DNA of 33,915 bases, taken from contig DASTQL010000171.1 of the NCBI GenBank assembly GCA_035761805.1, forward strand, positions 1-33,915, given 5' to 3'. Shown in pieces: positions 8,085 to 17,474 of the stretch. Numbering within the stretch: the stretch's first letter is position 1; each line of letters starts with the position of its first letter. The translations under genes were made by a program, and so were the position numbers. This DNA is from DASTQL01 sp035761805 (GTDB lineage Bacteria; Actinomycetota; Actinomycetes; Jiangellales; Jiangellaceae). The notes beneath the pieces are model-generated. The model had not been told where the DNA came from and searched no databases. It saw only the letters and a list, made by a program, of their open reading frames with translations.

Positions 8085-8912
8085 ATGGTCGACGACACCG
8101 CCTCCCTGTCCACCACCCCCGACGAGCCACGTCGTACGGACGGTCCGGGCGGGTTCGTGCCGCAGCGACCGTCCGGGCTGAGCCACCTTCGCGACGCCAT
8201 GCTGGCCAAGCCGTCGAGGGGTCAGGTCGTCGTGGCGGTGCTGGTGGGCGTCATGGGCTTCGTCGCGGTGGAACAGTTCAGGGCGAGTGAGGAGGACCTG
8301 CTCGCCCGGGCGCGCCGAGCCGACCTGGTGCAGATCCTCGACGGGTTGACCCAGCGCTCCGAGCGCCTCGAGTCGCAGGTCCGCGAGCTGGAGCAGACCC
8401 GCCGAGACCTGGTGTCCGGCGCCGACACGAGGCAGACGGCCATCGATCAGGCCAGGGCCCGTGCGCGCCAGCTCGCGGTGCTCACGGGGACGGCGCCGGC
8501 GACCGGTCCGGGGATCGCGCTCACGATCACCGACCCGTCCGGTGAGATGCCCGCGTCGGTGCTGCTGTCCACCGTGCAGGAGCTGCGGGACGCCGGAGCG
8601 GAGGCGATCCAGATCACGGGTGGCAACGACGCGGCGGTCCGGGTCGTGGCCGGCACCTACTTCCTGGACACCTCCCAGGGAGTCGACGTCCACGGGGTCC
8701 GCCTCGAGCCCCCGTACACCCTGACGGCGATCGGTGACCCGCCCACCTTGGACACCGCCCTGAACATCCCCGGCGGGGTGGTGGAGGAGGTGACCAACGA
8801 CGGCGGGCGGGCCACGATCCGCCAGGAGGACGAGCTCACCGTGGACGTCTTGCACGAGCCGGAGGAGCCTCAGTACGCTCGCCCGGCCCCGGAGACCGGC
8901 GAGGACGGCTGA
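8085..8912 (+). CDS. DUF881 family membrane-anchored protein (second copy)
   Basis: The 275-residue paralogue of the 6874 gene product has the same layout: a cytoplasmic N-terminus of about 45 residues, one membrane span (about 47-63), a coiled coil (about 68-120) and a DUF881 domain. The domain begins at GPGIALTITDPSG and includes LLSTVQELRDAGAEAIQITG. It ends in an acidic tail. The ATG start at 8085 has a GAGG ribosome-binding site at 8074-8077, which overlaps the stop of sbp. The two DUF881 proteins and Sbp probably form a membrane complex, an inference from conserved order and not from direct evidence. Polarity predicted from positive residues puts the DUF881 domain outside the membrane. 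Confidence 0.86.
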   Translation: MVDDTASLSTTPDEPRRTDGPGGFVPQRPSGLSHLRDAMLAKPSRGQVVVAVLVGVMGFVAVEQFRASEEDLLARARRADLVQILDGLTQRSERLESQVRELEQTRRDLVSGADTRQTAIDQARARARQLAVLTGTAPATGPGIALTITDPSGEMPASVLLSTVQELRDAGAEAIQITGGNDAAVRVVAGTYFLDTSQGVDVHGVRLEPPYTLTAIGDPPTLDTALNIPGGVVEEVTNDGGRATIRQEDELTVDVLHEPEEPQYARPAPETGEDG

Positions 8913-8938
8913 GCCGGCGGGCAGAGGAGGCCGCAGGC

Positions 8939-9325
8939 GTGTTCCCCGCAGAGCTCAGGTACACGGCCGAGCACGAGTGGGTGCGATCCCCCGGTGAGGC
9001 CGAGGGCAGTATCCGGATCGGCATCACCCACTACGCCCAGGAGCAGCTCGGGGACATCGTCTTCGTCCAGATCCCCGACGTGGGTGACGAGGTGGCGGCC
9101 GGGGAGACGTGCGGCGAGCTGGAGTCGACCAAGAGCGTGAGCGACCTCTACGCCCCGGTGAGCGGCCGGGTCGTGGCACGCAACGACGCCCTCGACTCCA
9201 GCCCCGAGCTCGTCAACGCCGACCCCTACGGCGAGGGGTGGATGTTCGAGGTGGTCCCGGCGGACCCAGCCGACCTGGGCTCCCTGCTGGACGCCGAGGG
9301 CTACCGGCGCCAGGTCGAGGGCTGA
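8939..9325 (+). CDS. gcvH: Glycine cleavage system H protein
   Basis: The 128-residue lipoyl carrier shuttles the aminomethyl group between the P, T and L proteins of the glycine cleavage system. The lipoylation motif ESTKSVS places the modified lysine at K65. The flanking segments LGDIVFVQIPDVGDEV and PYGEGWMFEV are typical of GcvH. A strong GAGGAGG site at 8924-8930 sets the GTG start at 8939. In this genome gcvH sits apart from gcvP, with the FHA and MerR genes between, as in mycobacteria. gcvT and the L protein are not in the window. Confidence 0.97.
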   Translation: MFPAELRYTAEHEWVRSPGEAEGSIRIGITHYAQEQLGDIVFVQIPDVGDEVAAGETCGELESTKSVSDLYAPVSGRVVARNDALDSSPELVNADPYGEGWMFEVVPADPADLGSLLDAEGYRRQVEG

Positions 9326-9349
9326 CTCCGACCGAGGCGCCTGGCGCGG

Positions 9350-9379
9350 TTGACCCTTCCTGCGAGCGGCCCGTAGGTT
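9350..9379 (+). promoter_or_regulatory. Sigma-70-type promoter upstream of the garA-like gene
   Basis: TTGACC (9350-9355) and TAGGTT (9374-9379) are spaced by 18 nt in the gap between gcvH and the FHA gene. Both hexamers fit the actinobacterial housekeeping consensus (TTGACn and TAnnnT). A start site near 9386 would leave a leader of about 90 nt before the ATG at 9477. This indicates that the FHA gene is transcribed separately from gcvH. Confidence 0.65.
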
Positions 9380-9476
9380 GCACCCACCGTCAACCTCAGG
9401 TGGTGGTGGAGGGTCCTCGGGCTCAGCCGACGCCGCCGCGACAGCCGCGGTCGAACCGCGGTGGGAGGCCCACCCG

Positions 9477-9995
9477 ATGCCGTTCTGCACCCAGTGCGGT
9501 CACGAGAACCCGGCCGATGCGAACTTCTGCTCCCAGTGCGGGACCCGGCTGTCGCCGTCTGCGGAGCCCTCCGCGGACGCGACGAGCACCCTGGCGACCA
9601 TCGCCCCGGAGGGCGACCGCGACGAGGCCGGAGACCTGGCACCCGCCGACCAGGCGGCGGTCGACGCCCTCCCGGCCGGGAGCTCGCTGCTCGTCGTCCT
9701 GCGCGGGCCCAACGCGGGCAGCCGCTTCCTGCTCGACACCGACGCCGTCACCGCCGGTCGACACCCCGACTCCGACATCTTCCTCGACGACGTGACCGTG
9801 TCCCGCCGCCACGCGGAGTTCCGTCGCGGAGCCGAGGGCTACTGGGTCCATGACGTCGGCAGCCTCAACGGCACCTACGTCAACCGCGACCGCATCGACG
9901 AGGTCCTGCTCGGCAACGGCGACGAGGTGCAGGTCGGCAAGTACCGACTGGTCTACTACGCCAGCCAGCACGGGTTCGGCGGCGGACGGCAGTGA
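9477..9995 (+). CDS. garA: Zinc-ribbon FHA-domain protein, GarA/OdhI type
   Basis: The 172-residue protein has an N-terminal zinc ribbon (C4-x2-C7-x10-C18-x2-C21) and a C-terminal FHA domain (about 68-165). The FHA part (GPNAGSRFLL, GRHPDSDIFLDDV, SRRHAEF, GSLNGTYVNR) is very close to mycobacterial GarA and corynebacterial OdhI. Those proteins switch 2-oxoglutarate metabolism when phosphorylated by serine/threonine kinases. The phosphopeptide-binding residues R95, S109, H112 and N131 are present. Between the domains, ATST (35-38) stands where GarA has its ETTS phosphoswitch, so T36 or T38 is the candidate site. The ATG at 9477 follows GGAGG (9464-9468); the frame is open further upstream but that stretch contains the promoter-leader region. 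The stop overlaps the next MerR gene by 4 nt. Confidence 0.92.
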   Translation: MPFCTQCGHENPADANFCSQCGTRLSPSAEPSADATSTLATIAPEGDRDEAGDLAPADQAAVDALPAGSSLLVVLRGPNAGSRFLLDTDAVTAGRHPDSDIFLDDVTVSRRHAEFRRGAEGYWVHDVGSLNGTYVNRDRIDEVLLGNGDEVQVGKYRLVYYASQHGFGGGRQ

Positions 9996-10720
9996 CCCAG
10001 GCTTCGCCCGATCGCCGGTCGATGAGCATCGGCGAGGTGCTGGCGCAGCTGCGTCCCGACTTCCCGGACGTCACCATCTCCAAGATCCGGTTCCTCGAGG
10101 CCGAAGGCCTGGTCGAACCGGAGCGTGCACCGTCCGGTTACCGGCGGTTCAGCCATGACGACGTGGCGCGGCTCCGCTTCGTGCTGACGTCGCAGCGTGA
10201 CCACTACCTCCCGCTGCGGGTCATCAAGGAGCACCTCGACGCCCTGGACCGCGGGCTCGAGCCCCTGGTCGCGGGAGGCCGCCCCGGCGTGCCCCGAGCC
10301 GTCGTCGACGGTGCAGGGACGGGCCCCGGGCTGCGGCGCCACACCGGTGACGTCCGGCTGACCCGCGAGGAGCTGGCCGACGCCGCCGGCGTCGACGAGG
10401 CCCTGTTGGACCAGCTCGAGTCGTACGGGCTGATTGCTCCCCGCCCGGGTGGATGGTTCGACGCCGACGCGGTCCAGGTGGCCACGGCGGCCGGCGAGCT
10501 GGCGTCCTTCGGCCTGGAGGCCCGCCACCTCCGGGCCTTTCGCACCACGGCAGACCGCCAGCTGGGCTTGGTGGAACAGGTCGTGACGCCGCTCCTGCGG
10601 CAGCGTGGTGCGGGATCCAGGGACCGGGCCGAGGAGGCCGCTCGAGAGATCGCGCGGGTGGCTGTCCGGCTGCACACCGCGCTCGTCGCCAGCGGGCTTC
10701 GCGGTCTCGGCGGACGCTGA
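9992..10720 (+). CDS. MerR family transcriptional regulator (Rv1828-like)
   Basis: The 242-residue regulator has an N-terminal winged-helix MerR DNA-binding domain (about 12-80). The segment DVTISKIRFLEAEGLVEPERA is followed by SGYRRFSHDDVARLRF. A C-terminal effector or dimerisation region contains EARHLRAFRTTADRQ. Similarity along the whole length, together with its position right after garA, matches the Mycobacterium tuberculosis Rv1828 family. Targets are unknown from this sequence. There are no clustered cysteines of metal-sensing MerR proteins, so metal response is unlikely. The GTG start overlaps the garA stop by 4 nt, so FHA protein and regulator are made together. Confidence 0.9.
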   Translation: MTQASPDRRSMSIGEVLAQLRPDFPDVTISKIRFLEAEGLVEPERAPSGYRRFSHDDVARLRFVLTSQRDHYLPLRVIKEHLDALDRGLEPLVAGGRPGVPRAVVDGAGTGPGLRRHTGDVRLTREELADAAGVDEALLDQLESYGLIAPRPGGWFDADAVQVATAAGELASFGLEARHLRAFRTTADRQLGLVEQVVTPLLRQRGAGSRDRAEEAAREIARVAVRLHTALVASGLRGLGGR

Positions 10721-10723
10721 GGC

Positions 10724-10739
10724 GGGGCCTCCCGGCCCC
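10724..10739 (+). terminator. Hairpin immediately after the first MerR gene
   Basis: GGGGCC (10724-10729), loop TCCC, GGCCCC (10734-10739), beginning 3 nt after the MerR stop. No T-run follows. Together with the separate promoter-like box for the next gene, it plausibly ends the garA-merR transcript. Confidence 0.45.
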
Positions 10740-10762
10740 CTGCATGCGGGATGGGCCGGAGG

Positions 10763-10768
10763 TAGTGT
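10763..10768 (+). promoter_or_regulatory. -10 box for a possibly leaderless DUF151 transcript
   Basis: TAGTGT ends 6 nt before the GTG start at 10775. This is the spacing expected when transcription begins on or next to the start codon, a common arrangement in actinobacteria. The only purine-rich stretch (GGAGG, 10757-10761) is too far upstream to be a normal ribosome-binding site. No good -35 hexamer is seen. Confidence 0.5.
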
Positions 10769-10774
10769 GACCCC

Positions 10775-11248
10775 GTGCGCCAGCTCGACGTCGTCGGTGT
10801 CCGGGTCGAGATGCCGTCCAACCAGCCGATCGTGCTCCTGCGCGAGGTGGACGGCGAGCGCTACTTGCCGATCTGGATCGGCGCCGTCGAGGCCACTGCC
10901 ATCGCGTTCGCCCAGCAGGGCGTCGTGCCCGCCCGCCCGCTGACCCACGACCTCCTGCGCGACGTGCTGGAGGCGCTGGGGCGCCAGCTCGAGCAGGTGA
11001 GGATCACCGAGCTGAAGGACGGCGTCTTCTACGCCGAGCTGATCTTCAACGACGGGGTCGAGGTCAGCGCGCGACCCTCGGACGCCATCGCCCTCGCGCT
11101 GCGGACCTCGTCGCCGATCTTCGGGGCCGAGCCTGTGCTGGAGGAGGCGGGGATCACCATCCCCGACGAGCAGGAGGACGAGGTCGAGAAGTTCCGGGAG
11201 TTCTTGGAGCAGGTCTCGCCGGAGGACTTCGGCAGCTCCGAGACCTGA
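10775..11248 (+). CDS. DUF151 bifunctional nuclease family protein
   Basis: The 157-residue protein belongs to the bifunctional nuclease (DUF151) family, ubiquitous in actinobacteria and also found in plants, where members have shown DNase and RNase activity. The conserved parts are LPIWIGAVEATAIAFA, the segment RPLTHDLL, FYAELIF, and the hallmark SARPSDAIALALR, which in structures forms part of the active cleft. The acidic C-terminal tail (about 125-157) is typical. In mycobacteria the same gene (Rv1829) sits between the two MerR genes, as here. The GTG start is the first in-frame start and gives the normal N-terminus. Substrate in vivo is not known. Confidence 0.92.
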   Translation: MRQLDVVGVRVEMPSNQPIVLLREVDGERYLPIWIGAVEATAIAFAQQGVVPARPLTHDLLRDVLEALGRQLEQVRITELKDGVFYAELIFNDGVEVSARPSDAIALALRTSSPIFGAEPVLEEAGITIPDEQEDEVEKFREFLEQVSPEDFGSSET

Positions 11249-11254
11249 CCCGGG

Positions 11255-11271
11255 CTCCACCTCGAGTGGAG
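11255..11271 (+). terminator. Hairpin after the DUF151 gene
   Basis: CTCCAC (11255-11260), loop CTCGA, GTGGAG (11266-11271), 6 nt after the stop codon and before a separate promoter for the next gene. No T-run; a U-less terminator is likely but not certain. Confidence 0.4.
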
Positions 11272-11295
11272 GTCGAGGCGCGGCCGCGTGTTGCG

Positions 11296-11324
11296 TTGAC
11301 CCGGTGGGTACCTGGTCCTACCGT
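11296..11324 (+). promoter_or_regulatory. Sigma-70-type promoter upstream of the second MerR gene
   Basis: TTGACC (11296-11301) and TACCGT (11319-11324) are separated by 17 nt. The -35 hexamer is identical to that of the garA promoter at 9350. The start site would be near 11331, giving a leader of about 80 nt to the GTG at 11411. Confidence 0.6.
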
Positions 11325-11410
11325 CCTGGAGTAACGCCTCCGGTGTCATTCCACGGCCGTCGCCCGGCTGCCGGACCACCGGCGGGACCGGTCCGGACGA
11401 AAGGCTCGGC

Positions 11411-12034
11411 GTGGACGGTGACACACCTCGTGGCGGGGGCCACGGCGCGGGGACGGCCGACGACCGGCCGTCGCAGGCCGTCGTCGAGGCCGGCCGCCAG
11501 GGCCTGCTCTTCGAGGAGCCGGTCACCCCCCTGCCCGAGGACGTCGGCTACCGCGGCCCCACGGCGTGCGCAGCTGCCGGGATCACCTACCGGCAGCTGG
11601 ACTACTGGGCCCGGACGGGGCTCGTCGAACCCACCGTGCGACCGGCGGCGGGCTCGGGCACGCAGCGCCTCTACTCCTTCCGCGACGTCCTCGTCCTCAA
11701 GATCGTCAAGCGCCTGCTGGACACGGGTGTCTCGCTGGCGCAGATCCGCCAGGCGGTCCAGCACCTGCGCGACCGCGGTGTCGAGGACCTGGCCGGCATC
11801 ACCCTGATGAGCGACGGCGCGAGCGTCTACGAGTGCACCTCGGCGGACGAGGTGGTCGACCTCGTCCAGGGCGGGCAGGGCGTCTTCGGCATCGCGGTCG
11901 GCCGGGTGTGGCGCGAGGTCGAGGCCACCCTCGTGCAGCTCCCTGGGGAGCGACCGGACGCGGGCGAGCCGCCGCTCGAGCATCCGGGGGACGAGCTCGC
12001 CCGGCGTCGCCGCACGCGGGTCGCGGGCGCGTGA
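11411..12034 (+). CDS. MerR family transcriptional regulator (Rv1830-like)
   Basis: The 207-residue regulator has a proline/glycine-rich N-terminal extension (about 1-45) and a MerR winged-helix domain (about 48-118). The domain contains ITYRQLDYWARTGLVEPT, then a segment ending in QRLYSFRDVLVLKIVKRLLD. The C-terminal part includes GVFGIAVGRVWREVE. Gene order and sequence match the mycobacterial Rv1830 family. Its targets are unknown from this window. It lacks the cysteine pattern of metal-responsive MerR proteins. The GTG at 11411 follows GACGAAAGG, and the protein has its own promoter. Because the glycine riboswitch and gcvP follow within 40 nt, read-through into gcvP is possible. Confidence 0.88.
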   Translation: MDGDTPRGGGHGAGTADDRPSQAVVEAGRQGLLFEEPVTPLPEDVGYRGPTACAAAGITYRQLDYWARTGLVEPTVRPAAGSGTQRLYSFRDVLVLKIVKRLLDTGVSLAQIRQAVQHLRDRGVEDLAGITLMSDGASVYECTSADEVVDLVQGGQGVFGIAVGRVWREVEATLVQLPGERPDAGEPPLEHPGDELARRRRTRVAGA

Positions 12035-12048
12035 CCCACGCCCGGGGC

Positions 12049-12054
12049 TAGGCT
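12049..12054 (+). promoter_or_regulatory. Possible -10 box for the riboswitch-gcvP transcript
   Basis: TAGGCT lies 15 nt after the MerR stop and 19 nt before the first base of the riboswitch P1 helix, so a start near 12061 would place the aptamer at the head of the RNA. No convincing -35 hexamer is visible at the right distance. Confidence 0.35.
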
Positions 12055-12072
12055 GGACGTCGAGCCGTCGAT

Positions 12073-12204
12073 CCCGGACGGGAGAGTCCCCGCACAGCCG
12101 GTGCGGGGCGCCGAAGGGGCAAGCATCCCCGCAACCTCTCAGGCCGCAGGACCGTCCGGGCGAGGCCACTCTGGAGGCCCGTGACGCCCGCGAGTCCGAC
12201 AGAG
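12073..12204 (+). promoter_or_regulatory. Glycine riboswitch: one complete aptamer followed by a ghost aptamer
   Basis: The aptamer P1 helix is a perfect 9-bp pairing of CCCGGACGG (12073-12081) with CCGTCCGGG (12152-12160). Inside it are the conserved glycine-aptamer blocks: GGGAGAG, then GCGCCGAAGGGGCAA (starting near 12109), and CTCTCAGGC before GGACCG. After a short linker, CACTCTGGAG opens what would be a second aptamer, and CTCTG (12169-12173) can pair with CAGAG (12200-12204). Between them there is room only for a stub and the GCGCCGAAGG core is absent, so this second unit is a ghost helix, not a ligand binder. The element ends 39 nt before the gcvP start. In this family glycine binding normally turns on glycine-catabolism genes; that direction is inferred here. 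Confidence 0.93.
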
Positions 12205-12243
12205 GGGGATCCGAGCCGGTGCACGCTGCCTCCAGGAGCCCCG

Positions 12244-15132
<2,889 letters not shown>

Positions 15133-15133
15133 C

Positions 15134-16063
15134 GTGACGGTGAGCCCCACGCCCGGCCTCGTCGCGGCGGCCGACGAGCTCTACGGCGTGCCACCGGCGG
15201 ACTTCGTCCGGGAACGCGAGGCCCGGGCCAAGGAGGCGGCCGAGCGTGGCGACCGCGACCTGGCCGTGGCGGTCCGCACGCTGCGCAAGCCCACGACCGC
15301 TGCCTGGCTGGCCAACCTGCTGGTGCGTACCGAGCGGGACCAGGTGGAAGCGCTGCTCGGGCTGGGTGAGGCACTGCGTGACGCGGAGGGCCGGCTGGCG
15401 GGGGAGGATCTGCGGGCACTGGCCGCGCAACGGCGGCAGGTCGTCTCCGCTCTCGTCAGCGCCGCCCGCGGTGCCGCCCGCACGGCGGGTCACCCGGTCG
15501 GCGAGGGCGTGGGCTGGGATCTCGAGGCGACCCTGACGCTGGCCCTGGGCGGCGGCCGGGCCGCGGCGGCGCTGCGGTCCGGCCGGCTCGTCACCGCGGC
15601 CCGCCATGGGTCCGCCACCGAGGGCGACGTGCGGGAGGCGCTCGTCTCGGCGCCCGCGCTCCCTCCTCGCCCGCCTGCGCGCAGTGATGACCTCGCCGAC
15701 CGGCGCGGCCGCCGGCGCCGTGCCGACGCGGACGCGGCCCGCCGCCGCCGCCGGGAGGCGGAAGGCGTCCTCTCCCGGGCCGAGAAGGCGTACGAGCGGG
15801 CTCGTCGTGACGTAGCCGACGCCGCGGACGCCGAGCGGCGAACCGAACGGGCCGTACGGTCGACGGTCGACGAGCTGGCCGACCTCGAGAAGCGCCTGGC
15901 CAGGGCCCGCGTGGCGGTCGACGCGGCGGAGCGAGACCTCGCCGATGCGCGCGCCGCCCGCGTCGAAGCGGAGCAGGAGGCGGACCGGGCCCGCGAGTCG
16001 CGGTCCGAGGCGGAGCAGGCCCTGCGCCGGGCCCGGGCCGCTGAGGAGGAGCTGCGCGACTGA
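15134..16063 (+). CDS. Uncharacterised actinobacterial protein with C-terminal coiled coil
   Basis: I do not recognise a named function. The 309-residue protein begins with a globular part (about 1-180) containing VREREARAKEA, then a segment around RTLRKPTTAAWLANLLVR. The second half (about 185-309) is rich in Ala, Arg and Glu in heptad-like spacing and should form a long, highly charged coiled coil. There is no signal peptide, membrane span or metal motif. Similar small proteins annotated only as hypothetical occur in other actinobacteria. The GTG start is 2 nt after the gcvP stop, so it is probably co-transcribed with gcvP, but the sequence gives no direct link to glycine metabolism. Transcription ends at the hairpin overlapping its stop codon. 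Confidence 0.75.
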   Translation: MTVSPTPGLVAAADELYGVPPADFVREREARAKEAAERGDRDLAVAVRTLRKPTTAAWLANLLVRTERDQVEALLGLGEALRDAEGRLAGEDLRALAAQRRQVVSALVSAARGAARTAGHPVGEGVGWDLEATLTLALGGGRAAAALRSGRLVTAARHGSATEGDVREALVSAPALPPRPPARSDDLADRRGRRRRADADAARRRRREAEGVLSRAEKAYERARRDVADAADAERRTERAVRSTVDELADLEKRLARARVAVDAAERDLADARAARVEAEQEADRARESRSEAEQALRRARAAEEELRD

Positions 16064-16086
16064 CCGTCCCGGCCCGGATCGGTCAG
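16060..16086. terminator. Bidirectional hairpin between convergent genes
   Basis: CTGACCG (16060-16066) pairs with CGGTCAG (16080-16086), and inside it TCC (16067-16069) pairs with GGA (16076-16078) around a 6-nt loop, with T16079 bulged. The hairpin contains the stop codon of the coiled-coil gene (16061-16063) and, on the other strand, the stop of tldE (16083-16085). It is positioned to end both transcripts. There is no T-run on either side. Confidence 0.6.
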
Positions 16087-17474
16087 GACGCCTGGCTCAC
16101 CGAGGACATCGTGAAGTCGGGGACCCGCAGGGGCGGCATCTCGGTCCGCGGGAAGTAGGCGCCCACGTTCCTGCCCAGCGTGGGCACTGCGGCGCCGGCC
16201 GCGACCAGCCGGTCGAGGAGCGAGACCGGGCTCTCGTTGAAGCGGAAGTTGTTGACGGCGCCGACCACCTCGCCGCCCTCGACGAGGTAGACGCCGTCGC
16301 GGGTCAGACCGGTGAGGAGCAGGGTCTGCGGCTCGACCTCGCGGATGTACCAGAGGCTGGTGAGCAGCAGGCCCCGGTCCATGCCGGAGGTCACCTCGGC
16401 CGTCGACCCCGTCGCGCCGGCGACCTCGAGGCGGAGGTTGTCCACGGCCGGTGTCACCGGCAGCCCGGTGAGCCGGGCGGAGTGGCGGGTCTGGATCAGG
16501 GCTGACAGCTCGCCCTCCCGGATCCAGCTCACCGGTGCGAGCGCGAGACCGTTGTCGAAGACGCTCCCGTGGCTGCCCGAGGAGTGGGCGACGACGAAGG
16601 GGGCGCACTCCATCCCGGCCAGCGAGGGATCGGAGCGCATGGTCACGGGGTGCCGGGACAGCCGCTCGCCGACCCGGATGCCCCGCCCGGGGCGGGCGAA
16701 GACGGTGCGTCCCTCGTTGGCGTCCCGCGCCGCCATCGTCCAGTACGCGTAGACCATGAGGTCCGCGACCGCGGTGGGCGGCAGGACGGTGTCGTAGCGG
16801 CCGGCGGGGAGCGCGACCGTCCGTCGGGACCAGCTCAGCCGGCGAGTGAGCTCGGCGTCGAGGGCCGCGACGTCCACGTCCCGGACGTCTCGCGAGTGCC
16901 GACCGACCCAGGACGAGGCACCGAGCTCACCGGACCTGCCGGTCATGCCGATGAAGCCGCTGGGCTGCTCGTGCCGAAGACGGAGTCCGGTCGAGGAGCC
17001 GAGGTAGGTGGTGACGATCTCGTGCTGGGCGAACCCGTAGAGGAGCCTGTCCTCGGCCGCCGCCACCGCGAAGCGCTCGCCGAGTTCCGGGGCCAGCCCG
17101 GCGAAGACCCCGACCGAGGTCTCGCCGGGCGGGTTCGCCCAGTCGGTCGACGTGGGTCGCTCGACGAGCGGTCCGGCGTCCTCGGCCGGACCGTTGTCGC
17201 GGGCCGCCTGCTCGGCCGTGCGGACGAGGGGCTCCATGTCCTCCGCCGTGACGGCGCTGCGCGCCACCACACCGGCAGCCGCTCCCGTGCCTCCCCCCTG
17301 GACCGCCACCACGGTGACCGAACGGGAGCGCGTCACTCCGTTGGTGGTCAGGCCGTTGGCCGCCCAGCGAAGGTTGGCGTCGGTCCGGTCCTCGACGAGC
17401 ACCAGGCAGCCCTCCGTCTTGGAGAGCGCGAGGAGCCCTTCGACCAGCTCCTGCCCGGCGAGCACCGCGGTCAT
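16083..17474 (-). CDS. tldE: TldE/PmbA family protein, partner of TldD
   Basis: The 463-residue protein is a member of the TldD/PmbA (U62) family without the HExxxH zinc motif, so it is the TldE (PmbA) type. In characterised systems TldD and TldE form a heterodimeric metalloprotease that trims unfolded or leader peptides, including those of some ribosomally made peptides; only TldD carries the zinc. Family traits include RWAANGLTTNGVTRSRSV near residues 35-52 and the C-terminal block with VEGGEVVGAVNNFRFNESP. Its ATG overlaps the tldD stop by 4 nt, consistent with equal production of the two subunits. The stop lies inside the convergent hairpin. Confidence 0.9.
   Translation of the reverse strand: MTAVLAGQELVEGLLALSKTEGCLVLVEDRTDANLRWAANGLTTNGVTRSRSVTVVAVQGGGTGAAAGVVARSAVTAEDMEPLVRTAEQAARDNGPAEDAGPLVERPTSTDWANPPGETSVGVFAGLAPELGERFAVAAAEDRLLYGFAQHEIVTTYLGSSTGLRLRHEQPSGFIGMTGRSGELGASSWVGRHSRDVRDVDVAALDAELTRRLSWSRRTVALPAGRYDTVLPPTAVADLMVYAYWTMAARDANEGRTVFARPGRGIRVGERLSRHPVTMRSDPSLAGMECAPFVVAHSSGSHGSVFDNGLALAPVSWIREGELSALIQTRHSARLTGLPVTPAVDNLRLEVAGATGSTAEVTSGMDRGLLLTSLWYIREVEPQTLLLTGLTRDGVYLVEGGEVVGAVNNFRFNESPVSLLDRLVAAGAAVPTLGRNVGAYFPRTEMPPLRVPDFTMSSVSQAS

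Noticed and set aside
12169..12204. Full second glycine aptamer
   Set aside because: Only the outer P1-like pairing exists; there is no room for the ligand-binding core.
12181..12243. GTG at 12181 as gcvP start
   Set aside because: It lies within the riboswitch ghost helix, has no adjacent ribosome-binding site and adds residues unlike GcvP N-termini.
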